DNA from: Flavobacterium odoriferum
GTDB lineage: Bacteria; Bacteroidota; Bacteroidia; Flavobacteriales; Flavobacteriaceae
NCBI RefSeq assembly: GCF_025499515.1
Contig: NZ_JAMKFA010000001.1
Span: forward strand, 434,001 to 498,000
DNA length: 64,000 nucleotides
Direction of reading: 5' to 3'
Made by a program: the position numbers and the translations under genes. The notes under the pieces were generated by a model that had not been told where the DNA came from, ran no database searches, and saw nothing but the letters and a program-made list of their open reading frames with translations. Positions 15,074 to 24,089 of this stretch are shown one piece after another (the stretch's first letter is position 1; every line of letters begins with the position of its first letter).

Positions 15074-15919
15074 TTATTTCTTCTTAACAGGAGGTTCATT
15101 TTTGGTAATCAAAAGCTCCACTCTTCTGTCTAAAGCGCTTCCTTGTTTTAACGATTGTGTGTTGCCATAACCCTTAAAAGTCATTCGGGTTTTACTAATT
15201 TGTTTCATTAATAAATAGTTGTAAACACGTTTGGCTCTGTTGGTTGAAAGTTCACGTTTTTTGGTATCTCTATCAACGGCTTCTTTTTGAAAAGTGGGTG
15301 TACAACAAACATGTCCTTGAATTTCAAATTGAATGTTTCTATTCTTTTGTAATTGAATGGCAATTTTATCCAATTCTTTTTTAGCTTGATAAGTTAATTT
15401 ACTACTACCACGTTCAAAAAGTACTTTATCAAGGTAAATTCTATCGCCAACAATAACATCTTTTCTAACCGAACTATAAACGCCTGGAATTTTTAAATCT
15501 TCAATTACAATGGGTTTAAAATTTACCACTACATCAACTCGTCGGTTTTTAGAGCGCGCTTCTGGAATATTGGTTTGCATATCCTCATCGAGCATAATTC
15601 TGCCTTTGCCTTCAAGCGTAATGATAATTTTGCTTTTGATACCTCGTTCAACCAATTTGTTTTTAACGGTATTTGCTCTATTGGTCGATAAAATATAATT
15701 ATATTCGTCTTTGCCTCTATCATCGCAATAGCCAAAAATTTGAACTGAAGCAATGCGAGAAGTATCTATTTTGCTCACAAACGCAACAACTGCATCAGCT
15801 TGTTCGTTTTTTAAATTTGATTTATCAAATTCAAAAAATATCGAGTGTACTTCTTCCTCTTCTTGGGCAAATGAAAGACAAGAAAAAGCTACAAATAGTA
15901 TAGTAAGAAAGCGATTCAT
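15074..15919 (-). CDS. Exported protein with two OmpA-like domains
   Basis: A 281-residue protein with a Sec signal (FLTILFVAFSCLSFAQ) and two OmpA_C-type peptidoglycan-binding modules in tandem. The first is at about residues 24-135 (IFFEFDKSNLKNEQADAVV, NRANTVKNKLVERG, NRRVDVVV). The second is at about 165-275 (VLFERGSSKLTYQAKKELD, STNRAKRVYNYLL, LDRRVELLI). Both keep the asparagine/arginine-type ligand pattern of the family. It lacks a barrel, so it probably tethers something to the wall from the periplasm. Its start is 1 nt past the stop of the S41 protease, indicating an operon. Confidence 0.88.
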   Translation of the reverse strand: MNRFLTILFVAFSCLSFAQEEEEVHSIFFEFDKSNLKNEQADAVVAFVSKIDTSRIASVQIFGYCDDRGKDEYNYILSTNRANTVKNKLVERGIKSKIIITLEGKGRIMLDEDMQTNIPEARSKNRRVDVVVNFKPIVIEDLKIPGVYSSVRKDVIVGDRIYLDKVLFERGSSKLTYQAKKELDKIAIQLQKNRNIQFEIQGHVCCTPTFQKEAVDRDTKKRELSTNRAKRVYNYLLMKQISKTRMTFKGYGNTQSLKQGSALDRRVELLITKNEPPVKKK

Positions 15920-15920
15920 G

Positions 15921-17555
15921 TTATTTTTTTAAAACAGATTTATATTGTGATGTATTGTTTAAAAGCGCAATAGCTTTTTCGATTTCGGTATTGTTTTTTG
16001 TATAGAAAGTATATAATCCTTCGCGATATTGATAGCGAATGATCAATTCTTCCTGCAATAATTTCTTAATTTGATCTTTGTTTTTGTCCAAAGCCAAATC
16101 TTGGTTTCTTTCTAATGCTAATTCCAATTGTTTGTATTCAGCAGCAATTTCAGTGTCAATTTTCTCCTTTTTTGCGCTTTCTAAAACGTTTTTCAACGCT
16201 TTGTTGGTTTCGGTATCCAAACTGATTTTTTCTTGTTTTAAATAGGTTTTAAAATTTGCAAAATCTGTATCAGAAACAGAAGGAATTCCGGTTTGTGTTG
16301 GATTTTTGTAATACAATTGCGTTGCAAAATTAAAAACAGCGTCTTTTTTTACCACAGCATCAGTAATATTAGCTGTTTTAGACTCTTCAATTTCTACATC
16401 TGGCAACACGCCTCCACCATCATAAACGGTTCTTCCGGCTTTAGTTTTAAATGAATTGAATTCGGTTTGATTTTTCTTAATCGCTTTTCCGTTTTCGTCT
16501 TTTTTAGAATAATCTAAGGCTTGAATACATCTTCCAGAAGGAGTATAATATCTTGAAATAGTAACTTTAACTTGAGTTCCATACGATAAATCCAAAGGTC
16601 TTTGTACCAATCCTTTTCCAAAACTTCTACTACCAAGAACAACTCCTCTATCTAAATCCTGAATTGCACCTGCCACAATTTCAGAAGCCGAAGCACTTTT
16701 TCCATCTACAATAACAGCTAATGGAATTTCTAAATCGATAGGTTCATTTTTAGTTTTATACACATGATTGTGTTTCGGATTTTTAGATTTTGTGGTTACA
16801 ATAAGTTCGTCTTTAGCTACAAATAAGTTGCAAATATTTACGGCTTCGTGCAATAAACCACCTGGATTTCCTCTTAAATCTAATATGATTTTTGTAGCAC
16901 CTTGATTTTTTAAGTCAAGTAAGGCTGCTTTTGTTTCTGAACTTGCTTTTTCGGTAAATTTTGACAAAACTATATAACCTACATTATCTTTTAAAAGTGC
17001 ATAAAAAGGCACTGCTTTGATTTCAACTTCATCTAAAATAATTGTGGCTGTTTGTGATTTTCCTTGTCGGATGTATTGCACAACAACAGCTGTGTTTTTT
17101 GCTCCTTTTAGCAATTGCGAAGCGTCTTCGGTGTATTCTTTTAAGTTTACATCGCCAATTTGCGTAATTTCATCACCAGCTTTTAAACCTGCTTTATCCG
17201 CAGGAAATCCCTTGTAAATTTCTTTTAAATATACTTTTCCGTCTTTCCGTTGCACCATAGCACCAATTCCGGTGTATTCGCCCGTATTGTTAATTTTGAA
17301 TTTTAAAACATCTTGTTCGTTAAAAAAAACAGTATAAGGATCCAATTCTTTCAACATGCCTTTTATGGCAACATCCATCATTTCACCTGGATTGGTTTCA
17401 TCGACATAGTTTTGATTCACAGTTTTGAAAACACCAGTAAAAATTTCGATTTGTTTGGCAATTTCAAAAAAATCGTTTTTAAAACTCACTCCGATAAAAA
17501 GAAAAGTTAAGGCTACAACAGGGATAATTATTTTTCTTTTGAAATAAAGCTTCAT
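15921..17555 (-). CDS. C-terminal processing protease, S41 family
   Basis: A 544-residue CtpA/Prc-like serine protease. An N-terminal membrane anchor (IIIPVVALTFLFIGVSF) precedes a PDZ domain at about residues 85-165 (GIGAMVQRKDGKVYLKEIY, GFPADKAGLKAGDEI). The peptidase core has DLRGNPGGLLHEAV, the catalytic serine in DGKSASASEIVAGA and the lysine in SRSFGKGLVQ. The C-terminal part is a K/E-rich helical tail. It cleaves envelope proteins at their C-termini. It is followed by the OmpA gene after 1 nt and is preceded by rnpA with about 70 bp between. Confidence 0.92.
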   Translation of the reverse strand: MKLYFKRKIIIPVVALTFLFIGVSFKNDFFEIAKQIEIFTGVFKTVNQNYVDETNPGEMMDVAIKGMLKELDPYTVFFNEQDVLKFKINNTGEYTGIGAMVQRKDGKVYLKEIYKGFPADKAGLKAGDEITQIGDVNLKEYTEDASQLLKGAKNTAVVVQYIRQGKSQTATIILDEVEIKAVPFYALLKDNVGYIVLSKFTEKASSETKAALLDLKNQGATKIILDLRGNPGGLLHEAVNICNLFVAKDELIVTTKSKNPKHNHVYKTKNEPIDLEIPLAVIVDGKSASASEIVAGAIQDLDRGVVLGSRSFGKGLVQRPLDLSYGTQVKVTISRYYTPSGRCIQALDYSKKDENGKAIKKNQTEFNSFKTKAGRTVYDGGGVLPDVEIEESKTANITDAVVKKDAVFNFATQLYYKNPTQTGIPSVSDTDFANFKTYLKQEKISLDTETNKALKNVLESAKKEKIDTEIAAEYKQLELALERNQDLALDKNKDQIKKLLQEELIIRYQYREGLYTFYTKNNTEIEKAIALLNNTSQYKSVLKK

Positions 17556-17628
17556 GGATTGACGTGTTGATTGATACTATTTTACGAAAGTAAATAATAT
17601 TGAGCAAAAATTAAACCATTGTGGTGAT

Positions 17629-18000
17629 TTACTTTTTAATTTCGTTGAATTTTTGAAAAAGTTGGATGGTTTTCTCCTCGATTTCTTGATACGAAAGTCG
17701 TTCTTTGGTCTGATAGAAAAACATAAAAGCATATGGTTTTTCTAAATTATCAATCAAAAGATGCTTGTTTAAACGATATGTTTCGCGCAAAACGCGTTTG
17801 AAATAATTTCGGTCTACCGCTTTTTTGAAATATTTTTTTGATACCGAAACTCCCATTTTCATTAGTTCGGCATTGGGTTCTTTGTTTTCAACATATACCA
17901 AACGCAGCGGGAATTTCGAAACCGAATTTCCTTCTGAAAAAAGCAAATCGATAGTGGTTTTGCTTTTTAATTTTTCTTTTTTGGGATATGTGAATTGCAT
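17629..18000 (-). CDS. rnpA: Ribonuclease P protein component
   Basis: A 123-residue basic protein that supports the RNase P RNA in 5' maturation of tRNAs. Features are FTYPKKEKLKSK, the basic motif VDRNYFKRVLRETYRLNK and the mixed alpha/beta fold length typical of RnpA. The start at 18000 (MQFTYPKKE) is preferred over an ATG 30 nt upstream, because that would place a consensus -7 box inside the gene. Unlike in many bacteria it is not next to rpmH here. The predicted transcript starts almost at the start codon. Confidence 0.92.
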   Translation of the reverse strand: MQFTYPKKEKLKSKTTIDLLFSEGNSVSKFPLRLVYVENKEPNAELMKMGVSVSKKYFKKAVDRNYFKRVLRETYRLNKHLLIDNLEKPYAFMFFYQTKERLSYQEIEEKTIQLFQKFNEIKK

Positions 18001-18004
18001 AGCG

Positions 18005-18012
18005 CAAAGGTA
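18005..18012 (-). promoter_or_regulatory. -7 element of rnpA (TACCTTTG)
   Basis: TACCTTTG on the minus strand is an exact TAnnTTTG match ending 4 nt before the rnpA ATG, which implies a leaderless or nearly leaderless mRNA. It lies just past the EF-G2 terminator. Confidence 0.6.
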
Positions 18013-18013
18013 T

Positions 18014-18045
18014 AAAAAAAGCCTCTTCAAATAATGAAGAAGCTT
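18014..18045 (-). terminator. Intrinsic terminator after the EF-G2-like gene
   Basis: 11-nt arms (18019-18029 and 18035-18045, one wobble) around a 5-nt loop, followed on the minus strand by a U7 tract (18014-18020). Confidence 0.85.
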
Positions 18046-18067
18046 TTTCTATCGCAAAATTCATTTT

Positions 18068-20191
18068 TTACACTTCAGAAAGCGACGCATTGCTTATAAC
18101 TAAATTTTCCTGAATGTGTGGAGGAACTAATTGATAATTACTAAATTCTAATTTGAATTTTGCTTTTCCTTGTGTTAACGAACGAAGGGAAGAACCATAA
18201 TCTTTTAGATCTGCTAAAGGTACTTCTGCTATTATTTTTTGATAATGTCCGTCGGTGTCCATGCCTTGAATGATGGCTCTTCGGGTTTGTAAATCGCCCA
18301 TAACATCACCAGTGTGATTATCTTCGCACAATACTTCTAAATGATAATAGGGTTCTAAAAGTTGTGGTTTTGCTTCGTTAAAAGCCATTCGAAATGCATG
18401 TGAAGCCGCTAATTGAAACGAAATATCATTGCTGTCAACGGCGTGCATTTTTCCATCGTAAATGCAAACTCGTATGTTTTGACAATTGGAACCAGTTAAC
18501 GGGCCTTCTGTCATTTCATGCATGATGCCTTTTTTGATGGCAGTTGCATAACGATTATCAATGGCACCACCCACAATACACCAATAGAACGCAAATTTTC
18601 CGCCCCAAGGCAATTCTTCGATTTCTTTATTACGAATGTTTACACCTTGTGGTTCAGGCATATTGTCAAAATAAGGTTCAATGGTAATATGTACTTCTCC
18701 AAATTGCCCCGAACCACCACTCTGTTTTTTATGACGGTATTCAGCTTTTGCAGCTTTTGTTATGGTTTCGCGATACGGAACTTTTGGTTCTTCAAACAGT
18801 ATTTCGATGTTGTTTTCGTTTTCAATGCGGTGTTTGATTAAATCCAAATGCAATTGCCCTTGTCCTTGAATAATAGTTTGTTTTAATTCGGCAGATTGTT
18901 CCACTTTTAAGGTTAAATCTTCTTCCTGAATTTGGTGCAACGCTTTAATCATTTTTTCCATATCAGCAAGATTAGCGGTCGAAACGGCTTTTCTGATACG
19001 GCTGTCTGGAAATTGCATTTTTCTGATTTTTCGGTCTACACCTTTCGCGTTAAGCGTATTATTTGAATGGCCAAATTTTAAACGAACCGTTGCTCCTAAA
19101 TCGCCAGCAACTAATTTTTCTACTGCAGTTCGTTGTTTTCCTTCGGTTACAAAAATTTGAGTTAGGCGTTCGATTTCACCATTATCTGCATTAACTAATT
19201 CATCACCAGCGTTTAATTCGCCCGAAAGCACTTTGAAATAGGAAACCATTCCCACTTGAGGTTCAGAAAGTGTTTTGTAAATAAAAATGGTGGTTTTATC
19301 AGAAGCATCGCATTTTAATTCAGCATCATTTTCTAATTTTTTAGCAGGTCTGTCGGCTGGAGAAGGTGCAATATCATCGATAAATCCCATGATTCTTCCG
19401 CTTCCCATATCTTTCAATCCTGAAGCACAAAAAACAGGATAAATTTGTTGATGTGCCAAGGCAATGGTTAATCCTTTTGCCAATTCTTCTTCGTCTAAAT
19501 TGCCTTTTTCAAAGTATTTTTCCATTAAACCTTCTTCATTTTCAGCGGCAGCTTCTACTAAAGCGTTATGAAGTGCATTTGCTTTTTCTAATTCAGATGT
19601 TGGAATAGGCATTTTTTCTGGTTTTCCGCCATTTTCTGGGAAAACATACATCGTCATGCGAAGGACATCGATAATGCTATTGAATTTTTCTCCCGAATTG
19701 TACGGATATTGTATCGGAATTACTTTGTTTCCAAAACGATTTTTGGCTTGTTCTAAAGTGTTGTCATAATCCGCTTTTGGATGATCCATTTGATTGATGA
19801 CAAATAGGGCAGGAGTTTGATAATTTTGTACATATTCCCAAACGATTTCGGTGCCAACTTCTACACCAGAAGCTGCGTTTAAAAGAATTAAAGCCGTGTC
19901 TGAAACTTTTAAAGACGAAACCACTTCGCCTATAAAATCATCAAAACCAGGTGTGTCAATAATGTTTATTTTGTTGTTGTGCCATTTGGCGTGCATTAAA
20001 TGGCTGTAAATGGTGTTTTCGCGTTCACGTTCTAAGTCGGTGAAATCAGAAATGGTGTTGTGTGCTTCTACCGAACCACGACGCGGAATGATACCGCTTT
20101 CAAACAACATGGTCTCGATGAATGTGGTTTTCCCTGAACCTGAATGCCCAAGAAATACCACGTTTCTAATGTCTTTGGTTGCAATGCTCAT
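18068..20191 (-). CDS. EF-G-like GTPase (EF-G2 type)
   Basis: A 707-residue translational GTPase of the EF-G paralogue group. G1 is GHSGSGKTT, G3 is DTPGFDDF (EF-G proper has DTPGHVDF), and G4 is NQMDHPKAD instead of NKMD. The switch region RERENTIYSH replaces the RGITI of EF-G. Domains II to V follow in the usual order, including KQSGGSGQFGEVHI in domain IV. The departures in G3 and G4 and the loss of RGITI set it apart from the housekeeping factor. Proposed roles in the family include ribosome recycling or rescue; the exact role here is not shown. It is monocistronic, with its own terminator. Confidence 0.87.
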   Translation of the reverse strand: MSIATKDIRNVVFLGHSGSGKTTFIETMLFESGIIPRRGSVEAHNTISDFTDLERERENTIYSHLMHAKWHNNKINIIDTPGFDDFIGEVVSSLKVSDTALILLNAASGVEVGTEIVWEYVQNYQTPALFVINQMDHPKADYDNTLEQAKNRFGNKVIPIQYPYNSGEKFNSIIDVLRMTMYVFPENGGKPEKMPIPTSELEKANALHNALVEAAAENEEGLMEKYFEKGNLDEEELAKGLTIALAHQQIYPVFCASGLKDMGSGRIMGFIDDIAPSPADRPAKKLENDAELKCDASDKTTIFIYKTLSEPQVGMVSYFKVLSGELNAGDELVNADNGEIERLTQIFVTEGKQRTAVEKLVAGDLGATVRLKFGHSNNTLNAKGVDRKIRKMQFPDSRIRKAVSTANLADMEKMIKALHQIQEEDLTLKVEQSAELKQTIIQGQGQLHLDLIKHRIENENNIEILFEEPKVPYRETITKAAKAEYRHKKQSGGSGQFGEVHITIEPYFDNMPEPQGVNIRNKEIEELPWGGKFAFYWCIVGGAIDNRYATAIKKGIMHEMTEGPLTGSNCQNIRVCIYDGKMHAVDSNDISFQLAASHAFRMAFNEAKPQLLEPYYHLEVLCEDNHTGDVMGDLQTRRAIIQGMDTDGHYQKIIAEVPLADLKDYGSSLRSLTQGKAKFKLEFSNYQLVPPHIQENLVISNASLSEV

Positions 20192-20424
20192 AACTATTGT
20201 TTTTTAAAATTGCGTACTAATTTTTTGAATTGCGTTTTAAGCACCTTAAAATTACGACATTCTAAAAACGTGAATTATGATATTTATCAGGTGGATTATT
20301 AGCCCAGAATTTATAAACTACTTAAAAATTATGAGTTAAGAATAAATATATGAACATGGTTTTGTTGAAAACAGAATTTTATGGTTTAATTTATTTTGAA
20401 AAAATAAATTATATTTGACAAATA

Positions 20425-20754
20425 ATGTCAAGTAAAAAAAATCAAATGGAAACTGTTGGGCAAATCATACGAACTAGAAGAGAAAACCTCGGGCTTTTAC
20501 TCCGTCAAGTATCAGCATATGTTGATATTGACCAAGCGATTTTGAGTAAGATAGAACGTAATGAACGTAAACCATCTAAAGATTTAATTTTAAAAATAGC
20601 AGAAATTTTACAGCTTGATAAAGAAGAATTATTAGTTCAATTTATGAGTGATAAAATTGCTTACGAAATTGCCGATGAAGATTGTGCAAGTAGGGTTTTA
20701 AAAGTTGCTGAAGAAAAAATTGAATACATCAAATCTCATCCAATAAAAATCTAA
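20425..20754 (+). CDS. XRE-family transcriptional regulator
   Basis: A 109-residue protein with an HTH_3 domain at about residues 12-70 (IIRTRRENLGLLLRQVSAYV, DIDQAILSKIERNERKPSKD) and a short helical C-terminal tail. A second ATG lies at 20446. A -7 box TATATTTG at 20410-20417 would make the first start nearly leaderless and give the second a 24-nt leader, so either start is possible. It is the first gene of a three-ORF islet (XRE, 51-aa ORF, HNH) between EF-G2 and the M1 peptidase. It resembles the controller-type regulators of restriction systems, but no methyltransferase is present. Confidence 0.85.
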   Translation: MSSKKNQMETVGQIIRTRRENLGLLLRQVSAYVDIDQAILSKIERNERKPSKDLILKIAEILQLDKEELLVQFMSDKIAYEIADEDCASRVLKVAEEKIEYIKSHPIKI

Positions 20755-20757
20755 TTT

Positions 20758-20913
20758 ATGAAAAGTTTAATATTAGAAGATGCTCTATTAAGCACATTAT
20801 CATTACTCAATAATGAAATAGAAAGTGTTATGATTGACGATTTAAAAGAAGAATATTTGGATGTGATTAAAAAAGTTGAAAACGCATTAAAAGAATTGAA
20901 TGGCGATAGTTAG
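20758..20913 (+). CDS. Small 51-residue ORF between the XRE and HNH genes
   Basis: The ORF starts 3 nt after the XRE stop and overlaps the HNH gene by 14 nt, a typical translational-coupling arrangement. The product MKSLILEDALLSTLSLLNNE continues as an acidic helical protein ending ENALKELNGDS. No signal peptide or known motif is seen. Position and overlap support it as a gene; it could be an immunity, antitoxin-like or regulatory peptide, but nothing in the sequence decides this. Confidence 0.55.
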   Translation: MKSLILEDALLSTLSLLNNEIESVMIDDLKEEYLDVIKKVENALKELNGDS

Positions 20914-21694
20914 ACATAATTGGACAAGAGACGAGTTTTTACTTGTAATGAATTTATATACTAAACTTCGTTATGGACAATTCAATTACAAAAATCCTGA
21001 AGTAATAAAATTAGCAGAATTAATAGGCAAATCCCCTGGAGCTGTTGCTTTTAAATTAGTCCATCTTTCAAGACAAGATCCAAAACATAAAGATAGAGTT
21101 AAAGGTTTAGCTAATCCTGGGAAAAACGCTATCGAAATGTACAATGATTTTACCAATAATTGGGATGAAATGCTATATAAAAGTGAACTTCTCTTATCAA
21201 AGTATCAAAATAAGAGAATTGAAGAGCTGACATTGAATCAAAGCGAAATTAAGGAAATTGAAGATGATATTATGCTAGGTAAAGAAGGAAAAGATATAGA
21301 AAGAATAATTAAATCAAGAGTTAATCAATCACTTTTCAGAAAAATAGTGATTAATAATTACTCTAATTCTTGTACAATTTGTGCACTCGACATAAAAAGT
21401 TTATTAGTTGCTAGCCATATTCTAAAATGGTCTGAAAATTTTTCAAATCGTCTTAATCCAGAGAATGGTCTTTGTTTATGTAATATTCACGACAAAGCTT
21501 TTGAGTTAGGCTATATTGGTATTAATTCTGATTATACAATTTTAATTTCTAAAGAAGCTAAAAATATAAATGAAAAACAAACTTATAAATCTATATTTGG
21601 AAGACATGAGAACACCTCTATTATTTTACCAGACAAGTTTTATCCTAACATTCAATTTTTAGAAAACCATTTAAACACAACTTTTAAAGGATAA
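20900..21694 (+). CDS. HNH endonuclease, restriction-type
   Basis: A 264-residue protein with a C-terminal HNH_2-type nuclease domain (about residues 150-215). It has a Cys158-x2-Cys161 pair, the SHI histidine H173, N189 in RLNPENG and the HDKAFELGYI histidine H197. The N-terminal part (NWTRDEFLLVMNLYTKL, KSPGAVAFKLVHL, DRVKGLANPGKNAIEMY) is the usual specificity or association region of this nuclease group. It probably cuts DNA in a defence role. The reading frame ends at TAA 21692-21694 but stays open for 123 further codons after it. The full-length status of the gene is therefore uncertain. Confidence 0.8.
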   Translation: MAIVRHNWTRDEFLLVMNLYTKLRYGQFNYKNPEVIKLAELIGKSPGAVAFKLVHLSRQDPKHKDRVKGLANPGKNAIEMYNDFTNNWDEMLYKSELLLSKYQNKRIEELTLNQSEIKEIEDDIMLGKEGKDIERIIKSRVNQSLFRKIVINNYSNSCTICALDIKSLLVASHILKWSENFSNRLNPENGLCLCNIHDKAFELGYIGINSDYTILISKEAKNINEKQTYKSIFGRHENTSIILPDKFYPNIQFLENHLNTTFKG

Positions 21695-22066
21695 AATAGA
21701 CAAAAGTTTATTCTTAAAAAAATTAGTAGAATTCCAGCTTGGTTAGTAACTAGAGAAGGAATTGTTACGCCAAATATTCGTGATTTATTTTCGTCAGGAG
21801 GAAAAGGCAATTTATTAGTTGGAAAAAAAACATATATAAACATACCTAGAATATTTTTAAATTTATTTGATAATTTAGATTTTGCTCTCGAAACTCTGGT
21901 TCAAACTTCAGCAATTGAACTTTCAGAGTATTGGGGGATAAAAACAACGGAAACAAAAAAAATATCAGATTGGATTGAATTGGTTTCAGAACAATCAACA
22001 AAAATATCAGATTCAAAACACTTGAACATAAAACAAATATTAAACGAAATTATTGCAAACAAGTAA
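21695..22066 (+). pseudogene. Gene remnant in frame with the HNH gene, no start codon
   Basis: This stretch of 124 codons is open after the HNH stop codon, in the same frame, and ends at TAA 22064-22066. It encodes a protein-like sequence (RIPAWLVTREGIVTPNIRDL, then TYINIPRIFLNLFDNLDFAL) with no methionine at all and no convincing alternative start. It is either the tail of the HNH protein cut off by a nonsense change, or the 3' end of another gene whose front was deleted. The family is not recognised. Confidence 0.6.
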
Positions 22067-22101
22067 TTCTTGATTCTTGAATTTATTAAACTTTAAAACA
22101 C

Positions 22102-22128
22102 AAAAAAAGCGACCCTAAAGTCGCTTTT
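22102..22128 (-). terminator. Intrinsic terminator of the M1 peptidase gene
   Basis: AAAAGCGAC (22105-22113) pairs with GTCGCTTTT (22120-22128) around a 6-nt loop; a U tract follows on the minus strand. Confidence 0.88.
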
Positions 22129-22130
22129 CG

Positions 22131-24014
22131 TTATTTTTTGACAAAAACATTGTCTTCTTTATTTACATCGGCTAATAAACCGCTTGGGTCAATAGTGATG
22201 GATTTTATGTTGGATTGTGCTTTTGGAATTTCAAAAAAGTAGGTTGGATAAGCCCAATCCCAGCCTTTTAAAACAGTAGCTTTAATCCCAGTGTAAGGAT
22301 TTGGTTTTTCCCAACGCATCAAGGTATTTGGAATGTAGAAAAATTCTTTAGTTCCGTCAGTATATTCAACTAAAATATCTAATGGCATTGGCATTCTGCC
22401 TTTACGTTCTAATGAAACACCTGTTCTTTGCACACCATCGGTTGCGCTTTCAACGTTTTTAATGGCATAATCAATGGTGTTGGTGGTTAGTGTCCAATCT
22501 AACAAATACCAATCTAAATTAGCGCCAGAAACCTTTTCAGCCACACGTTTGATGTCGTTTGGTGTGGGATGCGTAAATTTATATTCGTTGTAGTAACGTT
22601 TGATCGTTTTGTTGAGGTTTTCTTGCCCAATTAGGTAACCCAATTGCGCCAAAAACACTTCACCTTTACTGTAAGCCGAAATTCCATACGCCATATTCAA
22701 ATCATAACGATCAGCGTGCGTAGAAAGAGGTTGTTCTTTGCCTGATTTTGCCAAATAAATGTAATTGTTGTATGCATCTTCAAACGGATTTTCTGGTTTT
22801 TTAGGAGGCAAAATTTTGTTCATCGCTAAATTAGAAATATACGATGTAAATCCTTCGTCCATCCATTCATGTTTGGTTTCGTTGGTTGCTAATACAAATT
22901 GAAACCATGAATGCGCCATTTCATGTGCGGTAACGCCAACTAAACTTCCAAAAGCTCTGTTTCCGGTGATTAAGGTACACATACCATATTCCATTCCGCC
23001 ATCGCCACCTTGAATTACAGAATATTGTTTGTAGGGATATTGCCCTACGTTTTCATTAAAAAACGCTAATAATTCCGCAGTTTTAGGTTGCATTTTTTTC
23101 CAATTTTCTAAATTTTCTTTCTTGTTTTTGTACAAGAAATGCAATTCTACATTGTTCGGACCTAAAATCATGTCGTGAATGAATTCGTTATCGGCTCCCC
23201 AAGCAAAATCATGTACGTTTGGCGCATAAAAATGCCAAGTTAGGTTTTTGGTTTTCTTTGGATATACGACTTGTACGCCAGCATCTTGATAACCATGACC
23301 GATTTCGTTTTTGTTTTGTAAATAACCCGTTCCGCCAATAGTGTAGGCTTTGTCAATAGTGATTTTTACATCAAAATTTCCCCAAACACCATGAAATTCT
23401 CTTCCAATATATGGATTAGCGTGCCATCCTTCAAAATCATATTCACATAATTTTGGATACCATTGTGTCATGGATAAAGCAACTCCTTCTTCAGAAATTC
23501 TTCCCGAACGACGAATTTGCAGCGGTACTTGCCCTTCAAAATCTAATGTAAGTGTGGTTTTTTGTTTTGGAAAAATAGCTTTTGCTAATGTAACTTCTAA
23601 AATAGTACCTACTACTTTTGTGGTTGCTGTAACACCATCTTGTTTGAAATTAGCGATGTTTAAATACCCAATTTCATTTGGCTTTAATGTGCTGATTTTA
23701 CTTTCTTTTACATCTTTACCTTCTTTTTTAAAGGTGCGCACCATGCGTTTATCGGGATCTGAAATTGCTTGTAAACGCGCATCCATTTCGCTTCCGGGTT
23801 GAAACGCATTATTGTACAAATGATAATACACTTTGTGTAACGTATCATTAGAATTATTGGTGTAAATAATTTCTTGTTTTCCGGTATATTGGAATTTTTT
23901 CACATCCATTTTCACATCCATTTTATAGTCAACGTGTTGTTGCCAATAACCTGGATTTGGATTGTTTTGTGCGAAACCAAAGCAAGAAATAAAAATAAAA
24001 AGTAAGTTTTTCAT
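22131..24014 (-). CDS. M1-family zinc metallopeptidase (aminopeptidase N-like)
   Basis: A 627-residue exported gluzincin. A signal peptide (NLLFIFISCFGFAQ) precedes a beta-rich N-terminal domain. The exopeptidase motif appears as GGMEYG (GAMEN in classical members), and the zinc site HEMAH is near residue 363, followed by WMDEGFTSYIS supplying the third ligand. A C-terminal extension of about 180 residues ends the protein. The start at 24014 is an ATG; an upstream TTG would add two residues. It would trim peptides in the periplasm or outside the cell. A terminator follows directly. Confidence 0.92.
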   Translation of the reverse strand: MKNLLFIFISCFGFAQNNPNPGYWQQHVDYKMDVKMDVKKFQYTGKQEIIYTNNSNDTLHKVYYHLYNNAFQPGSEMDARLQAISDPDKRMVRTFKKEGKDVKESKISTLKPNEIGYLNIANFKQDGVTATTKVVGTILEVTLAKAIFPKQKTTLTLDFEGQVPLQIRRSGRISEEGVALSMTQWYPKLCEYDFEGWHANPYIGREFHGVWGNFDVKITIDKAYTIGGTGYLQNKNEIGHGYQDAGVQVVYPKKTKNLTWHFYAPNVHDFAWGADNEFIHDMILGPNNVELHFLYKNKKENLENWKKMQPKTAELLAFFNENVGQYPYKQYSVIQGGDGGMEYGMCTLITGNRAFGSLVGVTAHEMAHSWFQFVLATNETKHEWMDEGFTSYISNLAMNKILPPKKPENPFEDAYNNYIYLAKSGKEQPLSTHADRYDLNMAYGISAYSKGEVFLAQLGYLIGQENLNKTIKRYYNEYKFTHPTPNDIKRVAEKVSGANLDWYLLDWTLTTNTIDYAIKNVESATDGVQRTGVSLERKGRMPMPLDILVEYTDGTKEFFYIPNTLMRWEKPNPYTGIKATVLKGWDWAYPTYFFEIPKAQSNIKSITIDPSGLLADVNKEDNVFVKK

Positions 24015-24032
24015 AATCAATTTTTTAAAAGA

Positions 24033-24066
24033 AAAACCTACAAGAATTTAACAACCTGTAGGTTTT
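24033..24066 (-). terminator. Intrinsic terminator of the S8 peptidase gene
   Basis: AAAACCTACA (24033-24042) pairs with TGTAGGTTTT (24057-24066) around a 14-nt loop; on the minus strand a T-rich tract follows. It separates the S8 and M1 genes. Confidence 0.75.
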
Positions 24067-24089
24067 GGTTTTTATAGTGGTTTAAACTA

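Noticed and set aside
20425..21694. Complete type II restriction-modification system
   Set aside because: There is a controller-like XRE gene and an HNH nuclease but no methyltransferase nearby, so only a nuclease islet is claimed.
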